From Bradyrhizobium lablabi (lineage in GTDB: Bacteria; Pseudomonadota; Alphaproteobacteria; Rhizobiales; Xanthobacteraceae): a DNA stretch of 64,000 nucleotides. A model generated the notes under the pieces. That model made no database searches. It was not told where the DNA came from and saw nothing but the letters and a program-made list of their open reading frames with translations. Below are positions 1 through 8,032 of this stretch, piece by piece (the first letter of the stretch is position 1; each line of letters opens with the position of its first letter). Location of the stretch: positions 5,022,001 to 5,086,000 of the forward strand of contig NZ_LT670844.1 in the NCBI RefSeq assembly GCF_900141755.1. Direction: 5' to 3'. Made by a program: the position numbers and the translations under genes.

Positions 1-327
1 CAGCGCGTTCAACTCGTTCTGTGGTTCAAGTCGTGCCATTATTTGCCCGGGTTCCACCCGGTCCCCGAGCTTGCCGCTGCTTTCCAATAGCCGCCCGGAA
101 ATTCGAAACGCCACGCTCACTTCATCTTCAGCCTCGATACGGCCTGTAAATGTAACTTGCTGACCGCCCTCACGTTTCTGAACGGTTGTCGTCCGAGCTG
201 GACGGGCTGCCGGAGCTGCGGTGTCTGTCTCTCTCTGGCAGGCCGCGAGCAGCAATACCGGCGCAATTGTCATGAGCGCCATCATAAGCATTCGATATAA
301 TGTCGTCTGGTCGGCGCGCATGGGCAT
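1..327 (-). CDS. RND efflux pump periplasmic adaptor, N-terminal part
   Basis: The frame enters from the left edge, so only the first 109 codons are present. The chosen start is the ATG read at 327, with AAGG about 7 nt upstream; in-frame ATGs at 321 and 291 are alternatives. A hydrophobic segment ends in the lipobox LLAAC (Cys30), predicting an inner-membrane-anchored lipoprotein. After it come TFTGRIEAEDEVSVAF and a following stretch typical of the barrel-sandwich (lipoyl-like) region of MexA/AcrA-type membrane fusion proteins, which link an RND pump to an outer-membrane channel. An RND transporter gene would be expected further left. The family call is firm for so short a piece; the substrate is unknown. 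Confidence 0.8.
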   Translation of the reverse strand, partial: MPMRADQTTLYRMLMMALMTIAPVLLLAACQRETDTAAPAARPARTTTVQKREGGQQVTFTGRIEAEDEVSVAFRISGRLLESSGKLGDRVEPGQIMARLEPQNELNAL

Positions 328-691
328 GACGGAACCTTCGATGAGAGCTGCAGATCGCTCGGCCTGCAGATATCCTCGCCAAATGCGACCTGCGCCCCAA
401 CCCGCATTTGTTTATAGGGGCGCCGCAGTTCGTCAGCGAAATACACCGATCACCGTCGAGTATTTTCGATCGGAAGATCATCTTCCGCTATCAGTAAATG
501 TACTGAGCGCGCTGATGTATTCCCGGATAGAAGTGTGTACCCGAAATCCGCCCGCAGCGGTCGTGCCCAGCGGCTGAAATGCTGCTGCCGAGACATCATC
601 ACGCGCGGCGGAAAGCGCTTCAATCCTCATCCGGTTGATTTAGCGAAATGTTGAAACTTGATTCAATGAAAACGAATTCTCGACATGTTAC

Positions 692-719
692 TTGACGGGG
701 ATTTCACTAAGGGTATTTA
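692..719 (+). promoter_or_regulatory. Candidate sigma70-type promoter
   Basis: TTGACG at 692-697 and TATTTA at 714-719 are separated by 16 bp, about 75 bp before the chosen start of the histidine kinase gene. The rest of the 328-793 stretch shows no gene. If real, the promoter rules out the alternative TTG start at 692, which would lie in the -35 box. Seen by eye only. Confidence 0.35.
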
Positions 720-793
720 CTACCGCAATCGACCTAAGGGAGAGTGAGCAGTTTCATACACCGTGCCATCTGAGAAAAATCGGGCAAGAGCCA

Positions 794-1987
794 ATGATGA
801 AGGCACACAAAGCTCGCATAAACGGATCGCACCGAGTTGACGGATCGTACCGAGTTCCCGGTCGGAAATGGCCAAGGATGGCTTCGGAAGAAGCGTGCGA
901 TAAGCTCTACTGGATGCATGCTCCGGAATTTCTTTTTCGAATGCGAGCCTCGCATACAGGGCGATTTGTCTACGAGAGCATAAATCCGGCTTTCGAACGC
1001 TTGCTTGGAACCTCGTCCGAGAACATCCGCGATAAAGCCGTTTCGGACTGCATGAGTGCCGGAGACGCGAAATCCATTTGCGCATCCTGCGACGCGTGTC
1101 TTGCTGACGGAGAGCCGGTTCGTTGCCGGCATCGCCTTGCTCTCGGCGGACCGCAACGAAACTTTGAGACGACGGTCGCTCCCGTCCGTGATCCCGTAAG
1201 CGGCAGCATAGTCAGGCTGGTTGGCAGCCACCGAGCCATCAAAGAGGGGCGCGATGCTGTCGAGACTGCCACAAGACGAGTCTCGGCGAATCGCAGCGTC
1301 CGGCTGTTATCGCTTCAGGAAGAGGTACAGCAGCGGATTGCATCTGACCTTCATGATTCGACTTGCCAACATTTGATTGCTGCCAGCTTGAATGTAATGC
1401 GGATGAGGCGCGCGATACACGATGCCGGCCATGCGGATACCGCCGAAAGCCTCTGCGACGAAGTCGATGCGTCGATCGATCAGGCGCTCAGGGAAATCCG
1501 GGCCTTTACCTACCTATTGCATCCGAAAAATCTGCTCGCCGACGGACTGAAGATTACCATCGAACAGTTCGTAGACGGATTTTCAGCGCGCACTTCATTG
1601 AAGGTTGACGTTGAGATCGCTCCCGAGGTCGATGAGCTGTCATACGAGGGGCAGCGCTCGGTGCTGAGAGTTATTCAAGAAGCCCTTACGAATGTTTTTC
1701 GTCATGCGAAAGCAACAGAGGTGAAGATCGCGCTGGAAGCTACCGACACGCATTTCAAGCTTCGGATTAGTGACAACGGCCGCGGCATGCTGGTCGGCCA
1801 GGCGAGATCGGGCCCCAAGGCGATGTCGTTTGGTGTCGGAATTCCCGCTATGAGAGTCAGGTTGCAGCAGATGGGAGGGGCTCTCGAAATCCGCTCTTCT
1901 TCGGCAACGGAACGCCGAGGTACGACGTTGTGTGCGGTAATTCCGCATTCTCTCCCGCGTAAGGGAACGCGTTGCCAACAGCATTAA
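794..1987 (+). CDS. PAS-domain sensor histidine kinase, NarL/DesK class
   Basis: Soluble histidine kinase of about 397 residues with no membrane segment. An N-terminal PAS-like region (about 35-150, including FVYESINPAFERLLG) is followed by a HisKA_3 dimerisation helix with the motif SDLHDSTCQHL, giving His187 as the predicted phospho-acceptor. A HATPase domain has the N-box NVFRHAK and the G-box DNGRGM. The start at 794 (ATG ATG, preceded by CAAGAG) is preferred to an upstream TTG at 692; 878 is also possible. Two NarL-type regulators follow on the same strand and are the likely phosphotransfer partners. The cluster of Cys residues between 85 and 110 (SICASCDAC) is unusual and could be a redox or metal sensor; that is inference. 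Confidence 0.85.
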   Translation: MMKAHKARINGSHRVDGSYRVPGRKWPRMASEEACDKLYWMHAPEFLFRMRASHTGRFVYESINPAFERLLGTSSENIRDKAVSDCMSAGDAKSICASCDACLADGEPVRCRHRLALGGPQRNFETTVAPVRDPVSGSIVRLVGSHRAIKEGRDAVETATRRVSANRSVRLLSLQEEVQQRIASDLHDSTCQHLIAASLNVMRMRRAIHDAGHADTAESLCDEVDASIDQALREIRAFTYLLHPKNLLADGLKITIEQFVDGFSARTSLKVDVEIAPEVDELSYEGQRSVLRVIQEALTNVFRHAKATEVKIALEATDTHFKLRISDNGRGMLVGQARSGPKAMSFGVGIPAMRVRLQQMGGALEIRSSSATERRGTTLCAVIPHSLPRKGTRCQQH

Positions 1988-2110
1988 AAGTCCGCCAGGC
2001 TGCTCGAAATATTGGAGGAATGTGAAGAATCCGGGGAAGTTTTAGAGACGAACGGCAGTGATGCAATTATGTCGCGCCCGATGTGGAGCGACATTGGAGT
2101 TTGTTCGGTC

Positions 2111-2743
2111 ATGAAGCGGTTTCTTATAGCTGACGATCATGAAACGGTGCGATCAGGACTCCGTGCCGTTTTGGAAGGGCATGCTGGCTGGGAGGTCGTT
2201 GCCGAGGCGCACGACGGCAGCGAGGCGGTCGCCGGGGCTATTGAAAAACGGCCCGACGTAGCCATCGTTGATTACTCAATGCCGCTAATGACGGGGGTGG
2301 AAGTTGCACGGCGGATCAGGGAACATCAGCTGGTAACGGAAATACTCATTTTCACGATGCATGACTCAAACGTGCTTGCGTTGCAGGCGTTCCAGGCGGG
2401 TGCCCGCGCGTTTTTGCTGAAGTCTGATGCGAATAAAATGCTCTTGGCGGCCGTTGAGTCGTTGATAGTTCACAAGCCGTTTTACGCCAGCGCTTTTTCG
2501 AGCGAACTAATAAAAGGCATGTCGACCGGAAAGCGCGGCCCGAGCCAAATGCTTTCGCCTCGGGAAAAGACGGTCGTTCAATTGGTTGCGGAAGGCTACA
2601 GTAACAAGGCCGTCAGCGCGATCTTGAATCTCAGCATAAAAACGACAGAGACGCATCGAGCGGCCGCCATGCGCAAGCTTGACATTAACTCGACCGCCGG
2701 CCTGGTTCGCTACGCGGTTCGCACCAAACTCGTGCAGGCATGA
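2111..2743 (+). CDS. NarL/FixJ-family response regulator (copy 1)
   Basis: Two-domain regulator of 210 residues. The receiver domain carries the acidic pair D8/D9, phospho-acceptor D54 (VDYSMP), a conserved Thr (ILIFTMHD) and Lys (LLKSDA). The C-terminal LuxR-type helix-turn-helix includes LSPREKTVVQLVAEGYSNKAV. Start 2111 (ATG) is chosen because translation then begins MKRFLIADDH, matching the receiver fold and the paralogue downstream; the open frame extends upstream to 2012. It lies about 120 bp after the histidine kinase, its probable partner. It is a close paralogue of the regulator at 3092-3727, including a shared VLNLS..T.ETHR recognition region. Confidence 0.9.
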   Translation: MKRFLIADDHETVRSGLRAVLEGHAGWEVVAEAHDGSEAVAGAIEKRPDVAIVDYSMPLMTGVEVARRIREHQLVTEILIFTMHDSNVLALQAFQAGARAFLLKSDANKMLLAAVESLIVHKPFYASAFSSELIKGMSTGKRGPSQMLSPREKTVVQLVAEGYSNKAVSAILNLSIKTTETHRAAAMRKLDINSTAGLVRYAVRTKLVQA

Positions 2744-3091
2744 GATCGGCGGTTTGTTCATGATTCAAAGCCCAGTTCGCTCGATCATCTTGCGTTGAAT
2801 TCGGAAGCTAGATCTCCGGACGATAGGTAGAGTTACAGGTTTTCGGCCCATCTTCCGAGACTGCTACATCCTTCTTCCGGTTTGAAGAAGAGCCTTGAAG
2901 ATAGTGAGCCCGCGGCGACATTAGATGCCGGCAGTAGTCGATCAGGAAATCGGGACATTCATCCCCCGAGTCTCAGGGTTTTGTGGGATTAACGGTGGGC
3001 ATTCCGAGCCGTATCCTCGATTGTTCCGCTGCCGCGTTGTTGTCGTCGGCGCCCCATAGCTGCGGTGGTTCCAATCGATAGGAACGTCGCT
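2744..3091. other. Intergenic stretch between the two regulators
   Basis: About 350 bp with no convincing reading frame. It separates the two duplicated regulator genes, so the second probably has its own promoter. No clear -35/-10 pair or hairpin terminator was found by eye. Confidence 0.4.
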
Positions 3092-3727
3092 GTGAAGCAG
3101 ATATTGATTGCGGACGACCATGAAGTCGTGCGGTCTGGACTTCGCGCGATCATCGAAACTCGCGCCGACTGGGTGGTGAGTGGGGAGGCGAACAACGGTA
3201 GGGACGCCATCGCGCTCGCTTTGAAAAAGAAGCCGGATGTAGCGATCGTCGATTACTCGATGCCGATTATGAATGGGTTGGAAGTCAGCCGTCGAATCAA
3301 ATTTCATGGTCTGCGCGCGGAAGTGCTGATTCTTACGATGCATGAAAGCGAAGAAATTCTGACCGAAGTACTTCTGGCAGGAGTACGAGGATTTCTGCTA
3401 AAATCAGACGCAAGGAGTCATCTTATTGCGGCTGTTGAAGCATTGCTTGAGCATCGACCCTACTTCACCGGCGTATTGTTGGAGAAGTTGCTTCGCGAAT
3501 ACCTGTCGAACAAGAAGGACAGGTCGGACGTCCTGCTATCTTCGCGAGAACAGAGCGTCGTTCAACTGGTTGCGGAAGGACACACCAACAAGTCCGTCAG
3601 CGCCGTCTTGAATCTTAGTGCAAAGACGGTCGAGACTCACCGCGCTTCGGCAATGCGTAAGCTCGGTATTTCATCCACGGCCGAATTGGTCCGGTATGCA
3701 ATTCGTACAAAATTGGTCGGACTTTGA
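3092..3727 (+). CDS. NarL/FixJ-family response regulator (copy 2)
   Basis: Regulator of 211 residues, paralogous along its whole length to the preceding one. The receiver has D8/D9, D54 (VDYSMP), Thr (LILTMHE) and Lys (LLKSDA); the C-terminal LuxR helix-turn-helix contains LSSREQSVVQLVAEGHTNK. A GTG start at 3092 with AGGA about 8 nt upstream is preferred because it gives MKQILIADDH, aligned exactly with copy 1; a GTG at 3065 is the in-frame alternative. The near identity of the recognition helix region suggests both copies bind similar sites, so one kinase may drive two regulators of overlapping regulons. Confidence 0.9.
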   Translation: MKQILIADDHEVVRSGLRAIIETRADWVVSGEANNGRDAIALALKKKPDVAIVDYSMPIMNGLEVSRRIKFHGLRAEVLILTMHESEEILTEVLLAGVRGFLLKSDARSHLIAAVEALLEHRPYFTGVLLEKLLREYLSNKKDRSDVLLSSREQSVVQLVAEGHTNKSVSAVLNLSAKTVETHRASAMRKLGISSTAELVRYAIRTKLVGL

Positions 3728-3769
3728 AAGGAAGATACCTTTCGGCGCGGAACGAGTATTGAGGGCTCA

Positions 3770-4867
3770 ATGACCGAACCGAAGGTGAATCCGGACAGAA
3801 TTGCCGAAAACGTTCAACGCCTTGAGCTCTCATCTGAAGTGGAGGGCGCCGGGCGGGGGTTCACCCTCGCCGCAGCGCTCTGCGTGTTGAGCGTCGTCCT
3901 CGGTATTCTCCTCATATGGCGGACGTCTTCCAGCCTTCTCATCATATTCGCCGGTATCCTGTTTGCATCTTTTCTCGATGCCTGTGCCCGAGCACTCGGT
4001 CCCGTCATCCCTCTCGGCCGTGTATGGCGATTGACCCTGGTGATTCTGGCCCTGACGGCCCTGATAGTGCTGGGCGCCATTTGGGGGGTTGGGAAAATTC
4101 CTGAACAAGCACGGCTTTTGATACATGTGATAGAGGCGCAGCTTGATGTCCTGCAACAACGCCTCCAGTCTATTGGCGTTGATTTGTTTGGTCCCGATGG
4201 TGACCGCGATCTTTCCCGCTGGTTTCCCGACCATGATAAGCTGTTCGGCCATGCTCAGACGGCCGTCGGGACAGCGTCCAGCTTCCTGGCCAACACCCTC
4301 GTCATTGTGTTCCTCGGCCTTCTCTTCTCATTTGATCCGCGAGCCTATCGCGATGGCGTCGTCTTGCTGGTCAGGCCCATGTCGCGCCAACGCGTGCGTG
4401 GCGTTCTGGATGAGATGGGCAGTGTCTTGCGCTTGTGGCTTGTCGGGCAACTTATCAGAATCGTGCTTATGACCGCGTGTGTCTGGCTTGCTCTTTATCT
4501 ATTGGGGCTTCCAGGTCCTTTTCTTCTCGGCGCGCAGGCTGGCCTGTCAAATTTCGTTCCCTATCTCGGCCCAATTCTCGCTGCCATTCCGGTAGCATTG
4601 GTAGCTATGCCTCTGGGTCCCGCAATGCTGATCTGGGCCGTCGGGATCTATACCGCCATCCAGTCAATTGAGGGTTATGTGATCGGCCCTCTCATTCAGC
4701 GTCAGGCAGTGGAATTGCCTCCCGCATGGACATTGGTGGCCATCGTCTTGTTCGGTTCCTTGTTCGGCGTGATGGGCATTGCCCTTGCGGTGCCTTTGTT
4801 TGCGGTCGGTCGTGTCGCCGTCCTTCGGCTTTATGTGGAAGATTGGCTGCGAGCTGACCTGGGCTGA
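3770..4867 (+). CDS. AI-2E family transporter (PerM/YdiK-like)
   Basis: Integral membrane protein of 365 residues with about seven to eight hydrophobic helices: a pair near 35-65, one near 80-105, one near 165-185 and a dense C-terminal group from 220 to 350. The central hydrophilic region around 110-160 and the C-terminal segment LPGPFLLGAQAGLSNFVPYLGP are characteristic of the AI-2E/PerM family, whose members move small molecules or ions; the name does not prove autoinducer-2 transport. The start ATG has GAGGG just upstream. It follows the response regulators by 42 bp and may be read with the second. Confidence 0.85.
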   Translation: MTEPKVNPDRIAENVQRLELSSEVEGAGRGFTLAAALCVLSVVLGILLIWRTSSSLLIIFAGILFASFLDACARALGPVIPLGRVWRLTLVILALTALIVLGAIWGVGKIPEQARLLIHVIEAQLDVLQQRLQSIGVDLFGPDGDRDLSRWFPDHDKLFGHAQTAVGTASSFLANTLVIVFLGLLFSFDPRAYRDGVVLLVRPMSRQRVRGVLDEMGSVLRLWLVGQLIRIVLMTACVWLALYLLGLPGPFLLGAQAGLSNFVPYLGPILAAIPVALVAMPLGPAMLIWAVGIYTAIQSIEGYVIGPLIQRQAVELPPAWTLVAIVLFGSLFGVMGIALAVPLFAVGRVAVLRLYVEDWLRADLG

Positions 4868-4886
4868 CATCTGCGAGGAGGTTGCT

Positions 4887-5061
4887 ATGGCGCAAACGAC
4901 TTCCACGACTACACAAGACTCGCGGGCCGATGTGCGGGCGCGTGAAAGCCGACCAATGGCACATCACCAAAGGCACATACCGGATCGCGCTGGGAAAAGC
5001 CGCCGGCGATCTCGTACTCGCCGCACAGGCGCAGCTAACGGAGCGCATGTTCGGGCGGTAG
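4887..5061 (+). pseudogene. Frameshifted small gene, function unknown
   Basis: A strong ribosome site (GAGGAGG at 4875-4881) precedes ATG 4887, which opens MAQTTSTTTQDSRADVR. That frame soon becomes Arg/His-rich and implausible. The +1 frame from about 4930 reads KADQWHITKGTYRIALGKAA followed by GDLVLAAQAQLTERMFGR and a stop at 5059-5061, which looks like a natural C-terminus and weakly recalls the KG..K...GK.TGD repeat of CsbD-like stress proteins. A single-base shift near 4925-4945 would join the two halves into one protein of about 57 residues. A sequencing error is equally possible. A separate 43-residue protein from ATG 4930 is the other reading. Confidence 0.35.
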
Positions 5062-5106
5062 ATTTGAGTAGATTTGGCGCCGGTCGGGACGTTGAGAGGA
5101 TGAACG

Positions 5107-5382
5107 ATGGAGCTTACTCAAATCATCGGCTTCGTGGCGGGATTCGGTACGACCTTCGCCGCTCTGCCCGATTTGGTCGCCATGCTCAGACGGCGATCAA
5201 TCGTTGGCATGAATCCCAGGATGGCCGCGATCTTGGGCACATTCCAGATCTTCTGGATATGGTACGGCCTTATGATTGGGTCGAGGTCCGTCGTCATGTG
5301 GAATGTGATCGCCGTAATCACGAATTTTCTCACGGTTGCAGCGTATCTGTACTTTCGCCGCAGCGAAACGCGATCGTGGTGA
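5107..5382 (+). CDS. SemiSWEET (PQ-loop/MtN3) family transporter
   Basis: Small membrane protein of 91 residues with three transmembrane helices (about 4-24, 37-58, 63-83). Length, the Pro in helix 1 (FAALPDL), the SIVGMNP loop, the WYGLMIG end of helix 2 and the Asn in helix 3 (WNVIAVITNFL) fit bacterial SemiSWEETs, which work as dimers to pass sugars or other small solutes. The usual Gln of the PQ motif is Asp here. Start ATG 5107 follows TTGAGAGG closely. It stands between the broken small gene and the phosphoesterase on the same strand. Confidence 0.8.
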   Translation: MELTQIIGFVAGFGTTFAALPDLVAMLRRRSIVGMNPRMAAILGTFQIFWIWYGLMIGSRSVVMWNVIAVITNFLTVAAYLYFRRSETRSW

Positions 5383-5481
5383 CCGCGGCCACTGCGACAT
5401 CGCGGGTCCTCCGCTCATTCCGGCAACGAGACCGGGAGCTCCGCAAGAACGCTGCCATGTTCGCGATGGTCAGGGCCTGCC

Positions 5482-7221
5482 ATGAATCCCGTCATCGATC
5501 CTCGTGACGGCGACGTTGAGGATGACGCGTCAAGCACCAAACGTCGCTCGCTGCTATCGCTTGCCGGCAGCTTGCTGGCGGAGATCAGTCTTCCCAAGCT
5601 GATCTTGTCCTGGACAATGCTGTTCGTTGTTCCAGGTCTACTGCTCGGACTCGCACCGCTTGTTGCTTCCGCCTGGGTAAGTATGGTCTCGCGCAAAATC
5701 ACATCCCCTCTGCTCGGGATCTGGCCTGCGTTGCTTCTTGTGACGGTGCTCGCCATCGGACTGTTCGGAGTGCGATCGCTGTTTCGGATGGCCGAGAGCA
5801 GTTTCTGGTCTTTGAATTCGCTTGCCGTCGAACCGATATACGTCGCTTGCCGGGAGGGTTTGCGGCACCTCGTCGAAAAGCTTCTGCAATCGCGACTTAG
5901 TGAATCTCAGCTTGCCACGCTGCGGGCCGGCACTGCAGGGGCGGCGGGCATCATCATTTTTGCTGTAGCGTCGGCAGTGGTGACGCTCTGCTGGCCAAGC
6001 TCGCGCTGGCTGGGCAATCTCACCGATCTCGCTTCGCCCCATGACCTGGTTTCTGTCGCCCTGGCCAACAGCATCGTGCTCGTCTCAGCCTATCTCGCCG
6101 TCGCCGCACTCGTCTGGGCGTTCGCTGATGCGACCATGCCTCAACCCCGTGATTTTGGTGAGTTCCCTGCAAGTGCGGGCGCGGATCACACGTGGCGCGT
6201 CGCTCACTTGTCGGATATTCACGTCGTAGGCGAACGCTACGGTTTTCGGATCGAAAGCGGTCGAGCGGGGCCGCGCGGAAATGAGCGCCTGAACCGGCTG
6301 CTCACCCTGCTGGATTTCATTCACGCCAATAACCCGCTCGACACAATTCTCATTACCGGCGATATGACGGATGCGGGCCGTTCCGCGGAGTGGTCAGAAT
6401 TGCTCGACGCCCTGAAGGCGCATCCGCGGCTAGCCGAGCGGATTTTGATCTTACCCGGCAATCACGACCTTAATATTGTCGACCGCGCCAATCCAGCCCG
6501 GCTCGATCTTCCGACAAGTCCGAATAGAAAGCTGCGCCGACTTCGGTTTTTATCGGCTGTTGACGCTCTCCACGGTGAACGCGTTCGTTTGATCGATCAG
6601 GCCGGACGATGTCTTCTGGCTGGCAGCCTCTCCGAGGCGCTGAAACCGCATCGGACGGAAATGGCAAAGTTTGCCGAAGTCGGAAGGCCGCGGCTGTCCA
6701 GGAGGTTGAATGAATTATGGGCAGCGGTCTTTCCAATGGTGCTGCCACCGGATCGTGACGATGGTCTTGGCATAATCCTGTTGGACTCGAATGCCGATAC
6801 GCATTTTTCCTTCACTAACGCTCTGGGGATGATTTCAGTGGAACAGGTGAGAGGGATTGAGATCGCCGCCGCGCTGTATCCCCAGGCGCGCTGGATCATC
6901 GCGCTTCACCACCATGTGATCGAATATCCCAAGGTGGCAAAGGTGCTATCTGAACGAATCGGTACAGCGCTGGTAAATGGAAATTGGTTTGTTCGGCGGC
7001 TCCAGGCGTTGGGAGGCCGGGTCGTGCTGATGCACGGTCACCGGCATATTGACTGGATCGGAAAATGTGCCGGGCTTGCGATCGTGTCGGCGCCGTCTCC
7101 GGTGATGGAAGCGACCGACGGCAGCAGCACCTACTTTTACATCCACACATTAGCGACACGAACGGACGGGCAGTTCGGCTTGCTGACACCCGAGCGAGTC
7201 GTTGTGGACGGTCAACCTTAG
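5482..7221 (+). CDS. Membrane-anchored metallophosphoesterase
   Basis: Protein of 579 residues. The N-terminal 215 residues hold about four hydrophobic segments (near 36-60, 70-92, 155-175 and 195-215). From about 235 onward there is a calcineurin-like phosphoesterase domain with its metal-binding motifs in order: HLSDIHV, ITGDMTDAG, LPGNHD, ALHHHV and MHGHRH. All expected metal ligands are visible, so the enzyme should be active; substrates in this family range from nucleotides to lipids, and this one cannot be assigned. The membrane part suggests action at the inner-membrane surface, possibly on a lipid such as a UDP-diacylglucosamine-like substrate, but that is inference. Confidence 0.85.
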   Translation: MNPVIDPRDGDVEDDASSTKRRSLLSLAGSLLAEISLPKLILSWTMLFVVPGLLLGLAPLVASAWVSMVSRKITSPLLGIWPALLLVTVLAIGLFGVRSLFRMAESSFWSLNSLAVEPIYVACREGLRHLVEKLLQSRLSESQLATLRAGTAGAAGIIIFAVASAVVTLCWPSSRWLGNLTDLASPHDLVSVALANSIVLVSAYLAVAALVWAFADATMPQPRDFGEFPASAGADHTWRVAHLSDIHVVGERYGFRIESGRAGPRGNERLNRLLTLLDFIHANNPLDTILITGDMTDAGRSAEWSELLDALKAHPRLAERILILPGNHDLNIVDRANPARLDLPTSPNRKLRRLRFLSAVDALHGERVRLIDQAGRCLLAGSLSEALKPHRTEMAKFAEVGRPRLSRRLNELWAAVFPMVLPPDRDDGLGIILLDSNADTHFSFTNALGMISVEQVRGIEIAAALYPQARWIIALHHHVIEYPKVAKVLSERIGTALVNGNWFVRRLQALGGRVVLMHGHRHIDWIGKCAGLAIVSAPSPVMEATDGSSTYFYIHTLATRTDGQFGLLTPERVVVDGQP

Positions 7222-7265
7222 ACTGGCAACCAGAGCCAGCTGTCGCTATCGGAATCCTTCAGCTC

Positions 7266-7364
7266 GAGCCTGATTCAACTGAGCTGAATCAGGCTCTAGC
7301 GTTATCCTTTTGTTTGAGCATGATCTTTTCGGAAAACCGGTTTCCACTTTTCCGGATCATGCTC
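7266..7364. repeat. Two palindromic intergenic repeat elements
   Basis: First element: GAGCCTGATTCA at 7266-7277 pairs perfectly with 7285-7296 across a 7-nt loop. Second element: GAGCATGATC at 7316-7325 pairs with 7355-7364, with nested internal symmetry (CGGAAAA at 7330-7336 against TTTTCCG at 7348-7354). They lie between convergent genes, so they may also end transcription. I recall the second element as frequent in Bradyrhizobium genomes; not checked. Confidence 0.7.
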
Positions 7365-7441
7365 TAACAAGCTGCAGACCTCAAGACGCCCGCATCTTGA
7401 GGTTGCAGCCCCAGAGCCGCTCGCTGCCTCGCGATGTTGAA

Positions 7442-7966
7442 TTAGGCCGACTTTGCTGATGGCGGCGGTGTTTCGGTGACGGCGGCCTTGGCGAGCGCGT
7501 CGCGCAATATCTGTTCCTTCGTCTCATCAAGCGATGTTTTGAGCACGACGCCTCCGGCATCCCTGATTTCCTTAAGCACCTTGTCTGCCGTCATGTTTTT
7601 GATGAGAACAAACAGAGCGGCATTACCGGGCTGGATGCTCGCTGCGAGTTCCTTCATGAAGGCATCATTGATGCCGAAATCGGTCAGCGCGCCGCCGAGC
7701 GCCCCCGACGCCGCACCCAAGGCGACGCCTACGATCGGATTCAGAAAGAGGACGCCTATCAGGAGGCCCCAGAAACTTCCCGAGGCCGCTCCCATAGCGG
7801 TCGTGTTGACAAGCTGGTTCAGTTTGACGGTGCCGGCTTCGGTCTTGATTGCAATGACTGCGTCGTTGATCGTTATCAGATATTCTTTCTGCAATTTGAG
7901 GAGACGTTGACGTACTTCTTCGGCTTTCGCCTCGGACGGATACACGATGACGACTAAGTCGGACAT
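7442..7966 (-). CDS. DUF1269 membrane protein
   Basis: Protein of 174 residues. The start at 7966 is set by a good ribosome site (GGAGG 6 nt upstream) and gives MSDLVVIVYPSEAKAEEVRQ, the usual DUF1269 opening; the frame continues 20 codons upstream without a better start. A central glycine-rich hydrophobic region (about 65-110, including GLLIGVLFLNPIVGVALGAA) probably forms a membrane hairpin. The C-terminal half (PGNAALFVLIKNMTADKVL) is also typical of the family. Function unknown; such proteins are often stress-associated. It is followed on the same strand by no obvious partner. Confidence 0.8.
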   Translation of the reverse strand: MSDLVVIVYPSEAKAEEVRQRLLKLQKEYLITINDAVIAIKTEAGTVKLNQLVNTTAMGAASGSFWGLLIGVLFLNPIVGVALGAASGALGGALTDFGINDAFMKELAASIQPGNAALFVLIKNMTADKVLKEIRDAGGVVLKTSLDETKEQILRDALAKAAVTETPPPSAKSA

Positions 7967-8032
7967 GGAAACCTCCGTTAGGTTGAAGTCCCCCTCCCCA
8001 AACCGAAATACCCGATTGTATCTCACAACTCC

